From the NCBI RefSeq assembly GCF_000430045.1, contig NZ_KE387023.1, positions 2,548,598-2,588,828 of the forward strand: 40,231 nt of DNA, read 5' to 3'. Shown here piece after piece: positions 8,268-16,960 of the stretch (the first letter of the stretch is position 1; each line of letters begins with the position of its first letter). The stretch is from Calidithermus chliarophilus DSM 9957. GTDB lineage: Bacteria > Deinococcota > Deinococci > Deinococcales > Thermaceae. Made by a program: the position numbers and the translations under genes. A model generated the notes under the pieces. That model ran no database searches and had not been told where the DNA came from. It saw only the letters and a list, made by a program, of their open reading frames with translations.

Positions 8268-10193
8268 CTAACCCATTCCCCGGATTGCCTCCACCGCCTG
8301 CGGGTTCTCCAGCGCCGAGAGGTCGCCGGGGTTCTGGCCCAGGAAGGCGGCGCGGATGACGCGGCGCATGACCTTGGCGTTGCGGGTCTTGGGGAGGTCG
8401 GTGACGAAGAGGAGTTTTTCGGGCTTGAGGGCCTTGCCCATGCGCTGCACGATCTGGTCGGTGATGGCTTTTTCCAGCTCTGCGCCGGGGTTGTGGCCGG
8501 GCTTGAGCACCACGAAGACCACCACGGTCTCGCCCTTGACCTCGTGGGGGACGCCGATGGCGGCGGCTTCCTTGACGGCGGGGTGTTCCACGGCGGCGCT
8601 CTCGTACTCGGCGGGGCCCACGCGCTTGCCTGCGACCTTGAGGGTGTCGTCGCTGCGGCCCTGGATGGTCCAGTGGCCTTCCTCGTCCACCACGGCCCAG
8701 TCGCCGTGGACCCAGATGCCCTCGAAGCGGTTCCAGTAGGTGTTCAGGTAGCGCTCGGGGGCGTTCCAGAAGCCCTTGGTCTGGCCCGGCCAGGGGCCCA
8801 GCACCGCCAGCTCGCCCACCTCCCCGACCACGGGCTTCCCCTCTGCGTCGAGCACGGCGGCGCGGATGCCGGGCACGGCGGTGTTGAAGCCCATGGGCTT
8901 GATGGGCTTGAAGGGCACGCAGCCCAGGATGCCCCCGCCGATCTCGGTGCCGCCGGAGTAGTTGATGATGGGCACGCGGCCCTGGCCCACGGTGTGGAAG
9001 AACCAGAGATAGGGCTCGAGGTTCCACGGCTCGCCGGTCGAGCCCAGCATCCGCAGGGAGGAGAGGTTGTGGCGCCGCACCGGCTCCTCGCCGAAGGGCA
9101 CCAGCGCGCGCACCAGGGTGGGGGAGATGCCCAGGTGGGTGATGCGGTGGCGCTCGACCAGGCCCCACAGGCGTCCGGGGTCGGGGAAGTCCGGGGCCCC
9201 CTCGTAGAGCAGGACGGTGTTGCCCAGGGTGAGGGCGCCCAGGATGGCCCAGGGGCCCATCATCCAGCCCATGTCGGTGAACCAGAACAGCACCTCGCCC
9301 TCGCGCAGGTCGAAGCAGTGGGCCATGTCCTGCGCGGCCTTGAGGGGGAAGCCCGCGTGGTAGTGGACGGTGCCCTTGGGCTTGCCGGTGGTGCCGGAGG
9401 TGTAGATGAGCATGAAGGGGTCCATGCTGTCCATCGGCGCGTACTCGGCCTCCTCGGGCTGGCCGTTCACCGCCTGGTCCCAGGCCACCTCGCGCCCCTC
9501 CAACGCCGCCTCCCCGAAGCGTCGCACCACCAGCAGCCGCTCCACGCTGGGGGAAAGCGCGGCCGCCTCGCGGGCGGCCTCCAGCAGCCGCACCCTCGAG
9601 CCCCGGCGGTAGAAGCCGTCGGCGGTGACGATCAGCCGGGCTTCGGCGTCAGCCAAGCGGGTGGCGGCGGCGTCGGCCCCGTAGCCCGAGAACACCGGGA
9701 TGAAGATGGCGCCGATGCGGGCGATCGCCAGCGCGGCCAGGGCGGTCTCGGGGATCATGGGCAGGAAGATGCCCACCCGGTCGCCCCGCCCGACCCCCAG
9801 CGCCTTGAGCGCGTTGGCGGCCTGGGCCACGCGGGCCTCGAGCTCGCCGTAGGACAGGCGGATCACCTGCCCGTCCTCGCCCTCCCAGATCAGGGCGATC
9901 GCGTCGGGCTTGGCACGGGCGTGGCGGCCTACGGCGTTGTAGGCCAGGTTGAGCCGGCCGCCCACGAACCACTGCGGCCACTGGGGGCCCTGCGAGGTGT
10001 CGAGCACGCGGGTGTAGGGCTGGAACCACTCGATCCCCATCTGCCCGAAGGCGGCCTCGAAGAAGGCCTCGGGCTGCTCGACGCTGTAGCGGTACAGCTC
10101 CTCGTAGCTGCCCAGGCCCAGCCGCTGCATGAGGGCCTCGAGGTGCGAGCCACGGGTGTACGCCTCGGTGGGGTGCCAGACCGGTTGTGTCAT
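8268..10193 (-). CDS. AMP-forming acyl-CoA synthetase (acetyl/acetoacetyl-CoA synthetase-like)
   Basis: A full-length adenylate-forming enzyme of 641 residues. It activates a carboxylic acid with ATP and joins it to CoA. Core motifs are present in order: the P-loop YTSGTTGKPKG, the adenine-binding YSGGTEIGGG, the hinge region GRSDDTLKVAGKR and the C-terminal PKTRNAKVMRR with the catalytic lysine. An acetyl-CoA synthetase-type N-terminus (EWFQPYTRVLD) precedes them. Length and motifs fit the acetyl-, propionyl- or acetoacetyl-CoA group; the substrate cannot be fixed by reading alone. A TAAACT box lies exactly six bases before the ATG and no ribosome-binding site is seen, so the mRNA is probably leaderless. 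It is a single gene between repeat module A and the kinase gene. Confidence 0.88.
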   Translation of the reverse strand: MTQPVWHPTEAYTRGSHLEALMQRLGLGSYEELYRYSVEQPEAFFEAAFGQMGIEWFQPYTRVLDTSQGPQWPQWFVGGRLNLAYNAVGRHARAKPDAIALIWEGEDGQVIRLSYGELEARVAQAANALKALGVGRGDRVGIFLPMIPETALAALAIARIGAIFIPVFSGYGADAAATRLADAEARLIVTADGFYRRGSRVRLLEAAREAAALSPSVERLLVVRRFGEAALEGREVAWDQAVNGQPEEAEYAPMDSMDPFMLIYTSGTTGKPKGTVHYHAGFPLKAAQDMAHCFDLREGEVLFWFTDMGWMMGPWAILGALTLGNTVLLYEGAPDFPDPGRLWGLVERHRITHLGISPTLVRALVPFGEEPVRRHNLSSLRMLGSTGEPWNLEPYLWFFHTVGQGRVPIINYSGGTEIGGGILGCVPFKPIKPMGFNTAVPGIRAAVLDAEGKPVVGEVGELAVLGPWPGQTKGFWNAPERYLNTYWNRFEGIWVHGDWAVVDEEGHWTIQGRSDDTLKVAGKRVGPAEYESAAVEHPAVKEAAAIGVPHEVKGETVVVFVVLKPGHNPGAELEKAITDQIVQRMGKALKPEKLLFVTDLPKTRNAKVMRRVIRAAFLGQNPGDLSALENPQAVEAIRGMG

Positions 10194-10199
10194 GGCCCA

Positions 10200-10205
10200 A
10201 GTTTA
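10200..10205 (-). promoter_or_regulatory. Leaderless-type -10 box of the acyl-CoA synthetase gene
   Basis: TAAACT on the minus strand, six bases before the ATG at 10193. This spacing puts the transcript start at or next to the start codon. Confidence 0.5.
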
Positions 10206-10252
10206 TCGGCCCCCGGGGCCGGGGGATCAACGCTTGTAGCTACACCGCGGCC

Positions 10253-11125
10253 TCAAGAGCGGCGGCGGAACAGGGCGCGCAGCCCCTTGGGCTTTTCCTT
10301 CTCCTCGGGCTGGGCCGGCGGGGGCTGGTCGGGGGAGGCCAGCACCTGCAGGAACTGCGGGATGCTCCAGCGCTGCTTGGGGTCCTTGGACAGCAGGTTG
10401 CGCAGGGCCTGGTCGAGGCGGCGCGGCAGCGAGGTAGGGGGCGGGGCTAGGTGCAGGTGGGCGTGGGTCACGTCGTCGAGGGTCTCGGCGCGGAAGGGGC
10501 GCTTGCCGGTGAGCAGCTCGTAGGCCAGCACGCCGAAGGAGTAGGTGTCGGAGGCCTCGGTGGCCTCCTCGCCCGCGAAGAGCTCGGGGGCCATGTAGAA
10601 GGGGCTGCCGGCGCGCTCGAGCGGCCGCGGGTTGCTGCGGCTCTTGGCGACGCCCAGGTCTCCGAGCTTGAAGTCGGCGCCCTTGAGGTAGATGTTGGAG
10701 GGCTTGATGTCCTGGTGGATGATGCCCCGCTGGTGCAAGAACAGCACCACCTGCCCGATCTGCTGCAGCCCCCGCACCGCGTCGGGGAAGGCCAGGGGGG
10801 TCTTGCTGATGCGGTCCTCGAGGCTGCCCTCGGGGAAGTACTCCAGCGCCAGGAAGGCCCCGTCCCCCGTGGGTCGGCCCGCCAGGCCGCGCACCAGATG
10901 GGGGTGCACCAGGCTGATGGACAGCGAAACCTCCTGGGCGAAGCGCTCGCGCATCTGCGGGTTCTCCCGCACCTCGCGGCGCGGGATCTTCAGGGCCACG
11001 TTGACGCCGTTGGGCGCCTTCGCCAGGTAGACCTGGGCGGTCTGGCCCAACCCCAGCAGCATCTCCAGCCGGAAGTCCTTGCGGGTCAGGCGCGAGTAAT
11101 CGATGTTCCCATCATTCAGCGGCAT
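10253..11125 (-). CDS. Serine/threonine protein kinase (Hanks type), cytosolic
   Basis: A kinase of 290 residues that is almost only the catalytic domain. The glycine loop is LGLGQTAQVY, the ATP-binding lysine K46 (ALKIPRR), the helix-C glutamate E65, the catalytic loop HQDIKPSN (H137, D139) and the metal-binding motif D156-L-G. A SPFYMAPELFAGEE activation/APE segment and DTYSFGVLAYELLTG follow. Two common positions differ: Gln replaces Arg in HRD and Leu replaces Phe in DFG. The essential Asp and Lys residues remain, so activity is likely. The C-terminus is Pro/Glu-rich and then basic (LRALFRRRS), with no membrane helix or sensor domain. Targets are unknown. It stands alone between the acyl-CoA synthetase and the hydrolase gene. 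Confidence 0.88.
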   Translation of the reverse strand: MPLNDGNIDYSRLTRKDFRLEMLLGLGQTAQVYLAKAPNGVNVALKIPRREVRENPQMRERFAQEVSLSISLVHPHLVRGLAGRPTGDGAFLALEYFPEGSLEDRISKTPLAFPDAVRGLQQIGQVVLFLHQRGIIHQDIKPSNIYLKGADFKLGDLGVAKSRSNPRPLERAGSPFYMAPELFAGEEATEASDTYSFGVLAYELLTGKRPFRAETLDDVTHAHLHLAPPPTSLPRRLDQALRNLLSKDPKQRWSIPQFLQVLASPDQPPPAQPEEKEKPKGLRALFRRRS

Positions 11126-11181
11126 AATCCCCCGGAAATTCGGATCGCCCTCAGCTTAACCGGCCCGGCGTTACCATCCCG

Positions 11182-11853
11182 TTACAGCCTGCGGCTCTCG
11201 CCCGGGGCCAGGGCCACCCCCCCGACCCCCAGCAGCCCGGCGCGGGCCACGAAGGCCGCCCCGTCCTGGGCGATGGGCGGGAAGGTGTTGTAGTGGATGG
11301 GCACGACTTCCTTCGGCCGCAGCAGCTCGAGCGCCTTGAGCGCGTCGTCGGGGCCCATGGTCCAGTTGTCGCCGATGGGCAACAGCGCCAGGTCGAGGCC
11401 CATCTCGCCGATGAGCCGCATGTCGCTGAAGAGGGCGGTGTCGCCCGCGTGGTAGATGCGCTTGCCGCCGAACTCCAGCACCACGCCCATGGGCATGCCG
11501 CCGTAGGTGCCGTCGGGGAAGGACGAGGAGTGCCAGGCCGGGGTCCACTTGAGCCACCCTCCGTTAAACCTGTACGTCCCGCCGATGTTCATGGATTGCG
11601 CCCGGGCCCCGTGCTGCTGGGCGTAGGCGGCGATCTCGGCGGTGGAGACCACCAGACCGCCCTTCTTGGCCAGCGGGACGGCGTCGCCCCAGTGGTCGCC
11701 GTGGGCGTGGGTGATGAGGATCAGGTCGGCCTCGAGCTCGTCGGCCGAGATGGTGGCCTTGGGGTTGCCCGTGATGAACGGGTCGATCACGACGCGGGTG
11801 GTCCCGTCGCTCAAGTAGACCGCAGAGTGACCGATGTACCGGAGTTCTAGCAT
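11182..11853 (-). CDS. Metal-dependent hydrolase, metallo-beta-lactamase fold (UPF0173 type)
   Basis: The protein has 223 residues, the usual length for the family. The zinc motif is THAHGDHWGD (H49, H51, D53, H54), with an N-terminal GHSAV (H9) and the later metal ligands in HAGDTALFSDM and VPIHYNTFPP. These are hallmarks of the small UPF0173/UlaG-like hydrolases, whose substrates are mostly unknown. The ATG at 11853 follows a G-rich stretch (GGGGGGTGAG) that can serve as ribosome-binding site, and a TATACT box lies at 11908-11913. The family is clear and the substrate is not. Confidence 0.88.
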   Translation of the reverse strand: MLELRYIGHSAVYLSDGTTRVVIDPFITGNPKATISADELEADLILITHAHGDHWGDAVPLAKKGGLVVSTAEIAAYAQQHGARAQSMNIGGTYRFNGGWLKWTPAWHSSSFPDGTYGGMPMGVVLEFGGKRIYHAGDTALFSDMRLIGEMGLDLALLPIGDNWTMGPDDALKALELLRPKEVVPIHYNTFPPIAQDGAAFVARAGLLGVGGVALAPGESRRL

Positions 11854-11907
11854 GACGTCTCACCCCCCGTGCGGCGGCCCTCGTTCTGTGGGCAGTTCAT
11901 CCAGAAC

Positions 11908-11913
11908 AGTATA
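11908..11913 (-). promoter_or_regulatory. -10 box of the UPF0173 hydrolase gene
   Basis: TATACT on the minus strand, about 54 bases before the ATG at 11853. A G-rich ribosome-binding site follows, so this gene would have an ordinary leader. Confidence 0.4.
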
Positions 11914-11956
11914 AAGCCCGCGGCAGGGGCCTAGGGTTATAAATCTGTTCACCGCC

Positions 11957-12385
11957 TCACGGTTGAAGCTGGTTGAGCGCACGGTTTAGGGTGCGCTCGA
12001 AGGCGGCCTCGGCCATGCGTCGCAGGGCTTTGCCCCCCCACTTGTCGGCCGGGGGGACCTCGGCGTGCAGCCGCACCGTGATGCGGTAGCGCAGGTTCTC
12101 GCCCTCCACCCGCCCCTCCCCGGCGATCTCGGCCCAGTAGTCGGGGATGGGGGAGGGGAGGACGGGCTCGAGCTGCGCCGTCCCGATGCCCAGGACCAGC
12201 TCGCTTTCGAAGGGGAAGCGCAACTGCCCCAGCAGCGGCACGTCGGCCGCCAGCGCCCCCTGCAGCCGCAAGCCCTCGCGGGTCATGGTCTCGAAGGGGG
12301 GGCGCCCGCCGAAAACCTTCTCAGGCGCGTGCAGCAAAGCCTCGTCGCCGGGGATGGTCAGCTCGAAAGTGCGTTCGATGTTCAT
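11957..12385 (-). CDS. Conserved protein of the Deinococcus-Thermus group (DUF3809-like)
   Basis: A 142-residue soluble protein that begins MNIERTFELTIPGDEALLHAP. It has alternating beta strands and a C-terminal helix with charged residues (ALRRMAEAAFERTLNRALNQL). The pattern resembles START/SRPBCC-like lipid- or ligand-binding folds: strands, a conserved G(A/G)P-like centre and a long last helix. I recall a lineage-specific family of this size, DUF3809, but cannot confirm membership here. It lies 21 bases after the small gene upstream on the same strand, so the two probably share a transcript. No signal peptide or membrane helix is seen. Its function is unknown. Confidence 0.7.
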   Translation of the reverse strand: MNIERTFELTIPGDEALLHAPEKVFGGRPPFETMTREGLRLQGALAADVPLLGQLRFPFESELVLGIGTAQLEPVLPSPIPDYWAEIAGEGRVEGENLRYRITVRLHAEVPPADKWGGKALRRMAEAAFERTLNRALNQLQP

Positions 12386-12406
12386 GGGCTTTTTGAGCGC
12401 CGCGGG

Positions 12407-12622
12407 TCAGTCCACCCACTCCACCCGCACCTGCCCGGCCTTCACCAACGCCTCCATGTCCTCGTCGGTGGCGTTGCGAAGCCGGGGGTACAGGGCGAAA
12501 TTGCTGGCCGAGCGGGCCAGGCCTACCCGCACCACGATCACGTCCTCGGTCTCGGCCTTGCCGATGCGCCACACCAGGTTGTTGCCCAGGCGCTCGAGCA
12601 GGTCTTCCATCGTGCTATCCAT
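12407..12622 (-). CDS. Small conserved protein of the Thermus group (DUF3248-like)
   Basis: About 71 residues if started at the ATG at 12622 (MDSTMEDLLERLGNNLVWRI); another ATG at 12610 is possible. The frame stays open to 12679, but those residues are Pro/Thr-rich and derive from spacer DNA. The core LVWRIGKAE, VVRVGLAR and LYPRLRNATDED with the ending VRVEWVD recalls a small domain found in Thermus and relatives (DUF3248). No ribosome-binding site is visible. It leads a two-gene unit with the DUF3809-like gene. The coding call rests on amino-acid pattern and family memory; no function is known. Confidence 0.6.
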   Translation of the reverse strand: MDSTMEDLLERLGNNLVWRIGKAETEDVIVVRVGLARSASNFALYPRLRNATDEDMEALVKAGQVRVEWVD

Positions 12623-12669
12623 CGCGTCCAGTGTGGGGGCTGGGGCGGGGGAGGTCAAGGGTGGGGTGT

Positions 12670-12836
12670 CGATAGTCAATAGCCGATGGTCGATAGCCGA
12701 TAGCCGATAGTCGATGGCCGGACGCCGGGCGCGGGTCGTACCGCGGGTCGTACGTCGTACGCCCTACGCAATACGCAATACGCAAAACGCAAAACGCGAG
12801 AGGCTTTGGCCCTCGACCCTCGACGCCGGGTTCGCC
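12670..12836. repeat. Heptamer-repeat intergenic module E
   Basis: At least 19 consecutive 7-bp units in unbroken phase from 12670 to 12802. They begin CGATAGT, CAATAGC, CGATGGT and CGATAGC, pass through CGGGCGC and GGGTCGT, and end in GCAATAC, GCAATAC, GCAAAAC and GCAAAAC. A pair of CCCTCGA units follows. The consensus changes along the array but the period does not. Confidence 0.8.
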
Positions 12837-12838
12837 CC

Positions 12839-13993
12839 TCAGTCCCTCACTTCCAGCAGTGCGAATTTGAGGTAATGCGTTTCTGGAACGCCCAGCAGGA
12901 CTGGGTGGTCCCAGCCTTGGCCGCGGCGCTCGAGGACGCGCAGGGAGCGGTGGGCGTCGGCGGCGGCTTCGGCCAGGACCTCGTAGAACAGCGGCTCGGT
13001 GAGGTGGTGGCTGCAGGAGGCGGTCGCGAGGATGCCGCCTTCGCGCAGCAGCTTGATGGCCCGCAGGTTGACCTCCTTGTAGGCGGCGTAGGCCCGCTCG
13101 AGGTCGCGCTTGCTCTTGGCGAAGGCGGGCGGGTCGAGCACGATGAGGTCGTACTTGTGGCCCGCCTTCTCCTCCTGGCGCAGGAACTCGAAGGCGTTGG
13201 CCTCGACGGTGGTGAGCTCGAGGCCGTTGTGCCGGGCGTTGTCCTGGGCGCGGGCCAGCGCGTCGGCCGAGCTGTCCACCGCCGTCACCGAGCGGAAGCC
13301 CTGGGCGAGGTGCAGGGCGAAGGAGCCGTGGTAACTGAACACGTCGAGGGCCCGCTCCCCGCCGAAGCCGCGCAGCCGCAGCCGGTTTTCGCGCTGGTCG
13401 AGGAAGGCCCCGGTCTTCTGCCCGCTCAGGAGGTCCACGCGGTACTGCACGGGCCCCTCCTGCACCCACACCCCCTCGGGCACGCTGCCGAATAGGGGCT
13501 TGACCTCGAGCCCCAGCCCCTCGAGCGTGCGGGTGCGCTGGTCGTTCTTCGCCAGCACGCTCTGCACGGGGAGCCGCTCGATCAAGGTCTCCACGACGCG
13601 CGGCAGCAGGGGCTCGAGTGCCGCCGAGCCCGACTGCAGCACCACGTGCCCGGCGTAGTAGTCGAGCACCAGCGCCGGCAGGCTGTCGCCCTCGGCGTGC
13701 ACGAGGCGGAACCCGCCGCCGGGCTCGGCCTCCACGCTCGCTTTGCGCAGCGCCAGGGCCCGCTCGAGGTTGTCGAGCAGGCTCCGCTCGGCGTCGTCGG
13801 TCGGGCGGTAGCGGAACGCCCGCACCGCGATCTCCGAAGCCGGGTTCCAGGCCGCCCAGGCCAGCAGGCCCTTAGGCCCGTAGACCGGGTACAGCCCGGC
13901 CTGCTCCGGCCCCTCGAGCACGTCCGAGCGATACACCCAGGGGTGACGGGCCAGCAAGCGGCTGGCCCCACGGGAAGAAACACGAACCTTCAC
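12839..13993 (-). CDS. 23S rRNA m5C methyltransferase, RlmI/RlmO family
   Basis: A SAM-dependent methyltransferase of 384 residues. An N-terminal PUA RNA-binding domain (about 1-75, containing [10 protein letters not shown]) precedes a connector and the Rossmann methyltransferase domain. SAM motif I is [12 protein letters not shown] (about 217-228), the active-site loop VLDPPAF (286-292) and the catalytic cysteine C327 in TASCSHHL. E. coli RlmI methylates 23S rRNA; Thermus has a related enzyme, RlmO. Substrate position is inferred. I start at the GTG at 13993 ([14 protein letters not shown]) because it matches the RlmI N-terminus and a TACACT box lies six bases upstream; an ATG at 14026 would add 11 unlikely residues. 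Confidence 0.88.
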   Translation of the reverse strand: MKVRVSSRGASRLLARHPWVYRSDVLEGPEQAGLYPVYGPKGLLAWAAWNPASEIAVRAFRYRPTDDAERSLLDNLERALALRKASVEAEPGGGFRLVHAEGDSLPALVLDYYAGHVVLQSGSAALEPLLPRVVETLIERLPVQSVLAKNDQRTRTLEGLGLEVKPLFGSVPEGVWVQEGPVQYRVDLLSGQKTGAFLDQRENRLRLRGFGGERALDVFSYHGSFALHLAQGFRSVTAVDSSADALARAQDNARHNGLELTTVEANAFEFLRQEEKAGHKYDLIVLDPPAFAKSKRDLERAYAAYKEVNLRAIKLLREGGILATASCSHHLTEPLFYEVLAEAAADAHRSLRVLERRGQGWDHPVLLGVPETHYLKFALLEVRD

Positions 13994-13999
13994 CGGGGC

Positions 14000-14005
14000 A
14001 GTGTA
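14000..14005 (-). promoter_or_regulatory. Leaderless-type -10 box of the rRNA methyltransferase gene
   Basis: TACACT on the minus strand with six bases before the GTG at 13993 and no ribosome-binding site. The spacing supports the GTG start. Confidence 0.55.
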
Positions 14006-14046
14006 CGCCAAAAGACCGGGCGGCATGTGGCGTTAGGAGCTCAGTA

Positions 14047-14174
14047 ATACCGGATTCAAAAAGATAATCACCCAAACCAAAGACCTTCAGAGGCTATCTT
14101 TTTGAATCCTAGAGCACTCCCTTCGGTCGGGTCAGTTCGTCCCCATTCGGGAACGAACTGACCGAATCTGGTAT
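14047..14174. repeat. MITE-like two-hairpin dispersed element, copy 2 (short form)
   Basis: A 128-bp element with ends ATACCGGATTC and GAATCTGGTAT, which match as inverted repeats at 10 of 11 positions. The left half is a hairpin (GGATTCAAAAAGATA against TATCTTTTTGAATCC). The right half is a second hairpin (GGTCAGTTCGT against ACGAACTGACC). It lacks the internal segment of copies 1 and 3. Confidence 0.8.
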
Positions 14175-14177
14175 AAG

Positions 14178-14300
14178 CTTCAAGCTTTCAGCCGTCAGCT
14201 CGTGGCTCGCAGTTGACCCCTCCCCACCGGCGTCAAGGGTCGAGGGCCGAAGCGTTTTACGCCTTGCGTTTAGCTATCAGCTATCGACGTACCAACCCCC
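14178..14300. repeat. Heptamer-repeat intergenic module F (inverted orientation)
   Basis: Read on the minus strand this matches the other modules. 7-bp units such as GTCAAGG, GTCGAGG, GCCGAAG, CTATCAG and CTATCGA are in phase, and a C/G-rich stretch and AGCC/CGTCAGC-type units lie toward 14180. It sits between repeat copy 2 and the atp promoter region. Confidence 0.6.
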
Positions 14301-14525
14301 AATTCCTTATCACGTAACAATCGTTACATCAAAAATGCCGCAGACTGGTCGTGATGAAAACCACAAACTTTTCGGGCTCAGGGTCGGGTAAGATTGTCCG
14401 GGCTCCGCCGGAGAAGGGTGTCTCGGCGCGACCAGGGGCAGCGCTCTCAGCGCTCTCAGGAGGTCTCAGAATTCCCCCTTGGGCTATAGGCCTAAAAGCG
14501 CTGCCGTAGGGTATGCTATGCACCG
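14301..14525. other. Non-coding region upstream of the V-ATPase promoter
   Basis: No gene is seen. It contains a GTAAC-aatc-GTTAC palindrome at 14314-14327, which could bind a regulator, and a direct repeat GCGCTCTCA at 14441-14458. A minus-strand ORF here has no family resemblance and is judged non-coding. Confidence 0.4.
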
Positions 14526-14555
14526 TTGACGCCCCTTTTCATAAACCGCTACAAT
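14526..14555 (+). promoter_or_regulatory. Main promoter of the V-ATPase operon
   Basis: TTGACG at 14526-14531 and TACAAT at 14550-14555, with an 18-bp spacer. Transcription would begin near 14562 and give a leader of about 38 bases before the GTG at 14600, which has GGAGGG just upstream. Confidence 0.75.
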
Positions 14556-14599
14556 GCTGCGGGCGTTTACATGAGCCTTATTTCACGAAAGGAGGGAAA

Positions 14600-14914
14600 G
14601 TGGCTGGCCTAGGACTGATTAAAGACCTCGCCGAGCGGGAGCAAGCGCTCGCCAGGCAGCTCGAGGAGGCTAAACAAGCGGCGCAGGCCAAGATCAAGGA
14701 AGCCGAAGCACAGGCGGCTCAGATCGTGGCCCAGGCCCAGGAGGCCGTGCGCGAGCTCGAAGGCCGCATGAGAGCCCAGACCGCCGAGACGGTGGCGCGG
14801 CTCGAGGCCGAGGCCAAGGCGCGCGCCGAGGCCGAGGCGAAGAGCATCACGCAAGCGGCCGAGGCCCGCATCGAAGGCGCGGTGAAGCTGGTGCTGGGGG
14901 AGGTCCTCCCTTGA
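14600..14914 (+). CDS. V/A-type ATPase subunit G (peripheral stalk)
   Basis: A 104-residue, almost entirely helical protein. VAGLGLIKDLAEREQALARQ begins it, followed by a long Ala/Glu/Lys coiled coil and ending KLVLGEVLP. This matches the Thermus subunit G pattern (GLGLIK...ALVLKEVLP). Subunit G pairs with subunit E to form the two peripheral stalks that hold the catalytic head to subunit I. GTG at 14600 is the likely start, with GGAGGG four bases upstream. It is the first gene of the nine-gene operon. The stop TGA overlaps the TTG start of the next gene, so translation is coupled. Confidence 0.88.
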   Translation: MAGLGLIKDLAEREQALARQLEEAKQAAQAKIKEAEAQAAQIVAQAQEAVRELEGRMRAQTAETVARLEAEAKARAEAEAKSITQAAEARIEGAVKLVLGEVLP

Positions 14915-16923
14915 TCGCACCGATGGAAAAACTGGTTGTGGCCGGGCCGCGTCGCCTGGCCCGTTCGCTGCTGGCCGAGCTCCAGCACGCCGGGGTGGTG
15001 CACATCGACCCCCTGCGCCCCGCCGAGCTCGGCGAGTTCCGCCTCACCCCGCAGGAGGAGAGCGAGCTCAAGCGCTGGGAGGCCATCGCCTCCGGCGCCG
15101 ACCGCACCCTTGCCGTGCTGGGCGCGGTCCCGGCAGCCAATACCGCCTTCTCCGGCAGCCTCGAGGAAGCCGAGGCCCAGGTCAAGCCCTGGGTCGAGCG
15201 GGCCGACGTGCTCGGCCGGGAGCGCGGGGCGCTGGAGGAAGAGCTCCAGACCATCCAGCTCTTCGGCGCTGCTGCGCAGGCCCTCGCCGGGCTCACCCAC
15301 GGCATCGACCAGAGCCCGCGCTTCGGCGTGATCCCCTTCCTGGTGGGCAAGGCCGAGGAACTCGGCCCCGTACGGGCCGCGCTCGAGGTCGCCCTGCAGG
15401 ACCGCTTCCTGCTCGACTCCGCCCCCATGGACAAGCAGGTCGCCGCGGTGGTGGTGGTCAAGCGGCAGGATCTCGAGGCCGCCCGCAGCGCGCTCTCGCG
15501 CCTGGGCCTGGCCGAACTGCGCTTCCCCGGCGCCTACGCCAGCCTGCCCCTGACCCAGGTGGCCCGCCGCATGCGCGAACGCGAGAAGATCGCGCCCGAG
15601 GAACTGGCGGGCGTGCGTGAGGAGATCGCCAAGCTGGGCCGCGAGTCCCTGGCCCCGCTGCAAGCCCTCCTTACCCGCGCGCGCGATGAGGTGCTGCGCT
15701 ACAAAACCGCCTCCGACCTCGCCGCCGGCAAGTACGGCATGGCCCTGATGGGCTGGGTGCCCCAGGACGCCAAGCCCAAGGTCGAGGAGGCGCTGAGCAA
15801 GCTGCGCGACCAGATCGTCTACACCTTCGAGCCCGTCGACGAGCACCACGAGGCCGACCAGGTGCCAGTGACCCTGAAGAACCCGGCCTGGGCCAAGCCT
15901 TTCGAGCTCCTGCACGGCTTCCTCAACACCCCCAAGTACGGCTCCTACGACCCCACCCTCAACATCGCCCTCTTCTTCCCGCTCTTCTTCGGCATGGTGG
16001 TGGGCGACATCGGGATGGCGCTGTTCTTCGGCTACCTGGCCTGGTTCTTCGGCAGCCGTGCCCGCCAGGGCAAGGGCGTGCTGATCCCGCTGGTCAACGC
16101 CCTCATCACCCCGCCGGTGGGCCGCGACATCTCCAAGCTGCTCACCTGGATGGCGGTCTCGGCCGGCGTCTGGGGCTTCCTCTACGGCGAGTTCTTCGGC
16201 ACGCTGTTCGAGCGGCTCAAGCTGCCCGGCCTCAACGGCGGCACGCTGTTCTACCCCAACGACGGCGAGCACCACGGCATCTTCCCGATCCTGCTCAACC
16301 GCCTCGACGTGGCCGAGACCTCGACCCTCCTGATCGTGGTCTCCCTGGCGCTGGGCATTCTCCAGCTCTTCTACGCCTTCGGCCTGCGGGCGTACATGGG
16401 CTTCAAGCACCACCACACCTCGCACATGTGGGAAGGCATCGGCTACCTCGCCGGCCTCACCGGCATCGTGGCCTTCGCCTACACCTTCCTCACCGGCGTG
16501 GGGGCCCCCATCACCACCTTCATCCTCATCGCCGGCCTCGCGGTCTTCGCGGTGGCGATGTTCCAGGTCGCCCGCAGCCTGGGGGCCATCATGGGCTACT
16601 TGGTGATGCCCATCGAGCTGCTGGGCAAGGGCGGCCAGATCCTCAGCTACATCCGTATCTACGCGGTGGGCCTGGCGGGGGCGGTGCTGTACAAGCTCGC
16701 CAACGACGCGGGCTTCGCCATGGCCGACCAGCTCGGGCCCATCGGCATCGTCATCGGCTTCCTGGTGGGGGCGATCATGTTCGTCCTGATCACCCTGATC
16801 ACCATCATGGGGCACGTGCTCCAGCCGATCCGTTTGCTGTGGATCGAGTTCGGCAACAACTACGGGTTCTTCGACGAGGTGGGCCGGGCTTACCGTCCCT
16901 TCAAGTCGGTTCGTGACCAATAA
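14911..16923 (+). CDS. atpI: V/A-type ATPase subunit I (membrane stator)
   Basis: A 670-residue protein, full length for the family. The cytosolic N-terminal half (about 1-340) binds the EG stalks. The C-terminal half has about eight membrane helices that form the ion half-channels against the L ring. The motif LSYIRIYAVGLAGAVL contains the essential arginine (R582) that faces the rotor carboxylates. I use the TTG at 14911, which shares bases with the upstream TGA and has GGAGG at a suitable distance; the ATG at 14923 (MEKLVVAGPRRL) is the alternative. It lies between subunits G and L, as in Thermus. Confidence 0.92.
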   Translation: MIAPMEKLVVAGPRRLARSLLAELQHAGVVHIDPLRPAELGEFRLTPQEESELKRWEAIASGADRTLAVLGAVPAANTAFSGSLEEAEAQVKPWVERADVLGRERGALEEELQTIQLFGAAAQALAGLTHGIDQSPRFGVIPFLVGKAEELGPVRAALEVALQDRFLLDSAPMDKQVAAVVVVKRQDLEAARSALSRLGLAELRFPGAYASLPLTQVARRMREREKIAPEELAGVREEIAKLGRESLAPLQALLTRARDEVLRYKTASDLAAGKYGMALMGWVPQDAKPKVEEALSKLRDQIVYTFEPVDEHHEADQVPVTLKNPAWAKPFELLHGFLNTPKYGSYDPTLNIALFFPLFFGMVVGDIGMALFFGYLAWFFGSRARQGKGVLIPLVNALITPPVGRDISKLLTWMAVSAGVWGFLYGEFFGTLFERLKLPGLNGGTLFYPNDGEHHGIFPILLNRLDVAETSTLLIVVSLALGILQLFYAFGLRAYMGFKHHHTSHMWEGIGYLAGLTGIVAFAYTFLTGVGAPITTFILIAGLAVFAVAMFQVARSLGAIMGYLVMPIELLGKGGQILSYIRIYAVGLAGAVLYKLANDAGFAMADQLGPIGIVIGFLVGAIMFVLITLITIMGHVLQPIRLLWIEFGNNYGFFDEVGRAYRPFKSVRDQ

Positions 16924-16960
16924 GTTCATCTTGCGCACAAGCGCGAAAAGGAGTGACGTG

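Noticed and set aside
11171-12572. Arg/Gly/Pro-rich minus-strand ORFs overlapping the hydrolase and small genes
   Set aside because: Frame-shifted shadows of the real genes.
14329-14523. A 64-residue minus-strand ORF upstream of the atp promoter
   Set aside because: No ribosome-binding site or -10 box at the right place and no family-like pattern.
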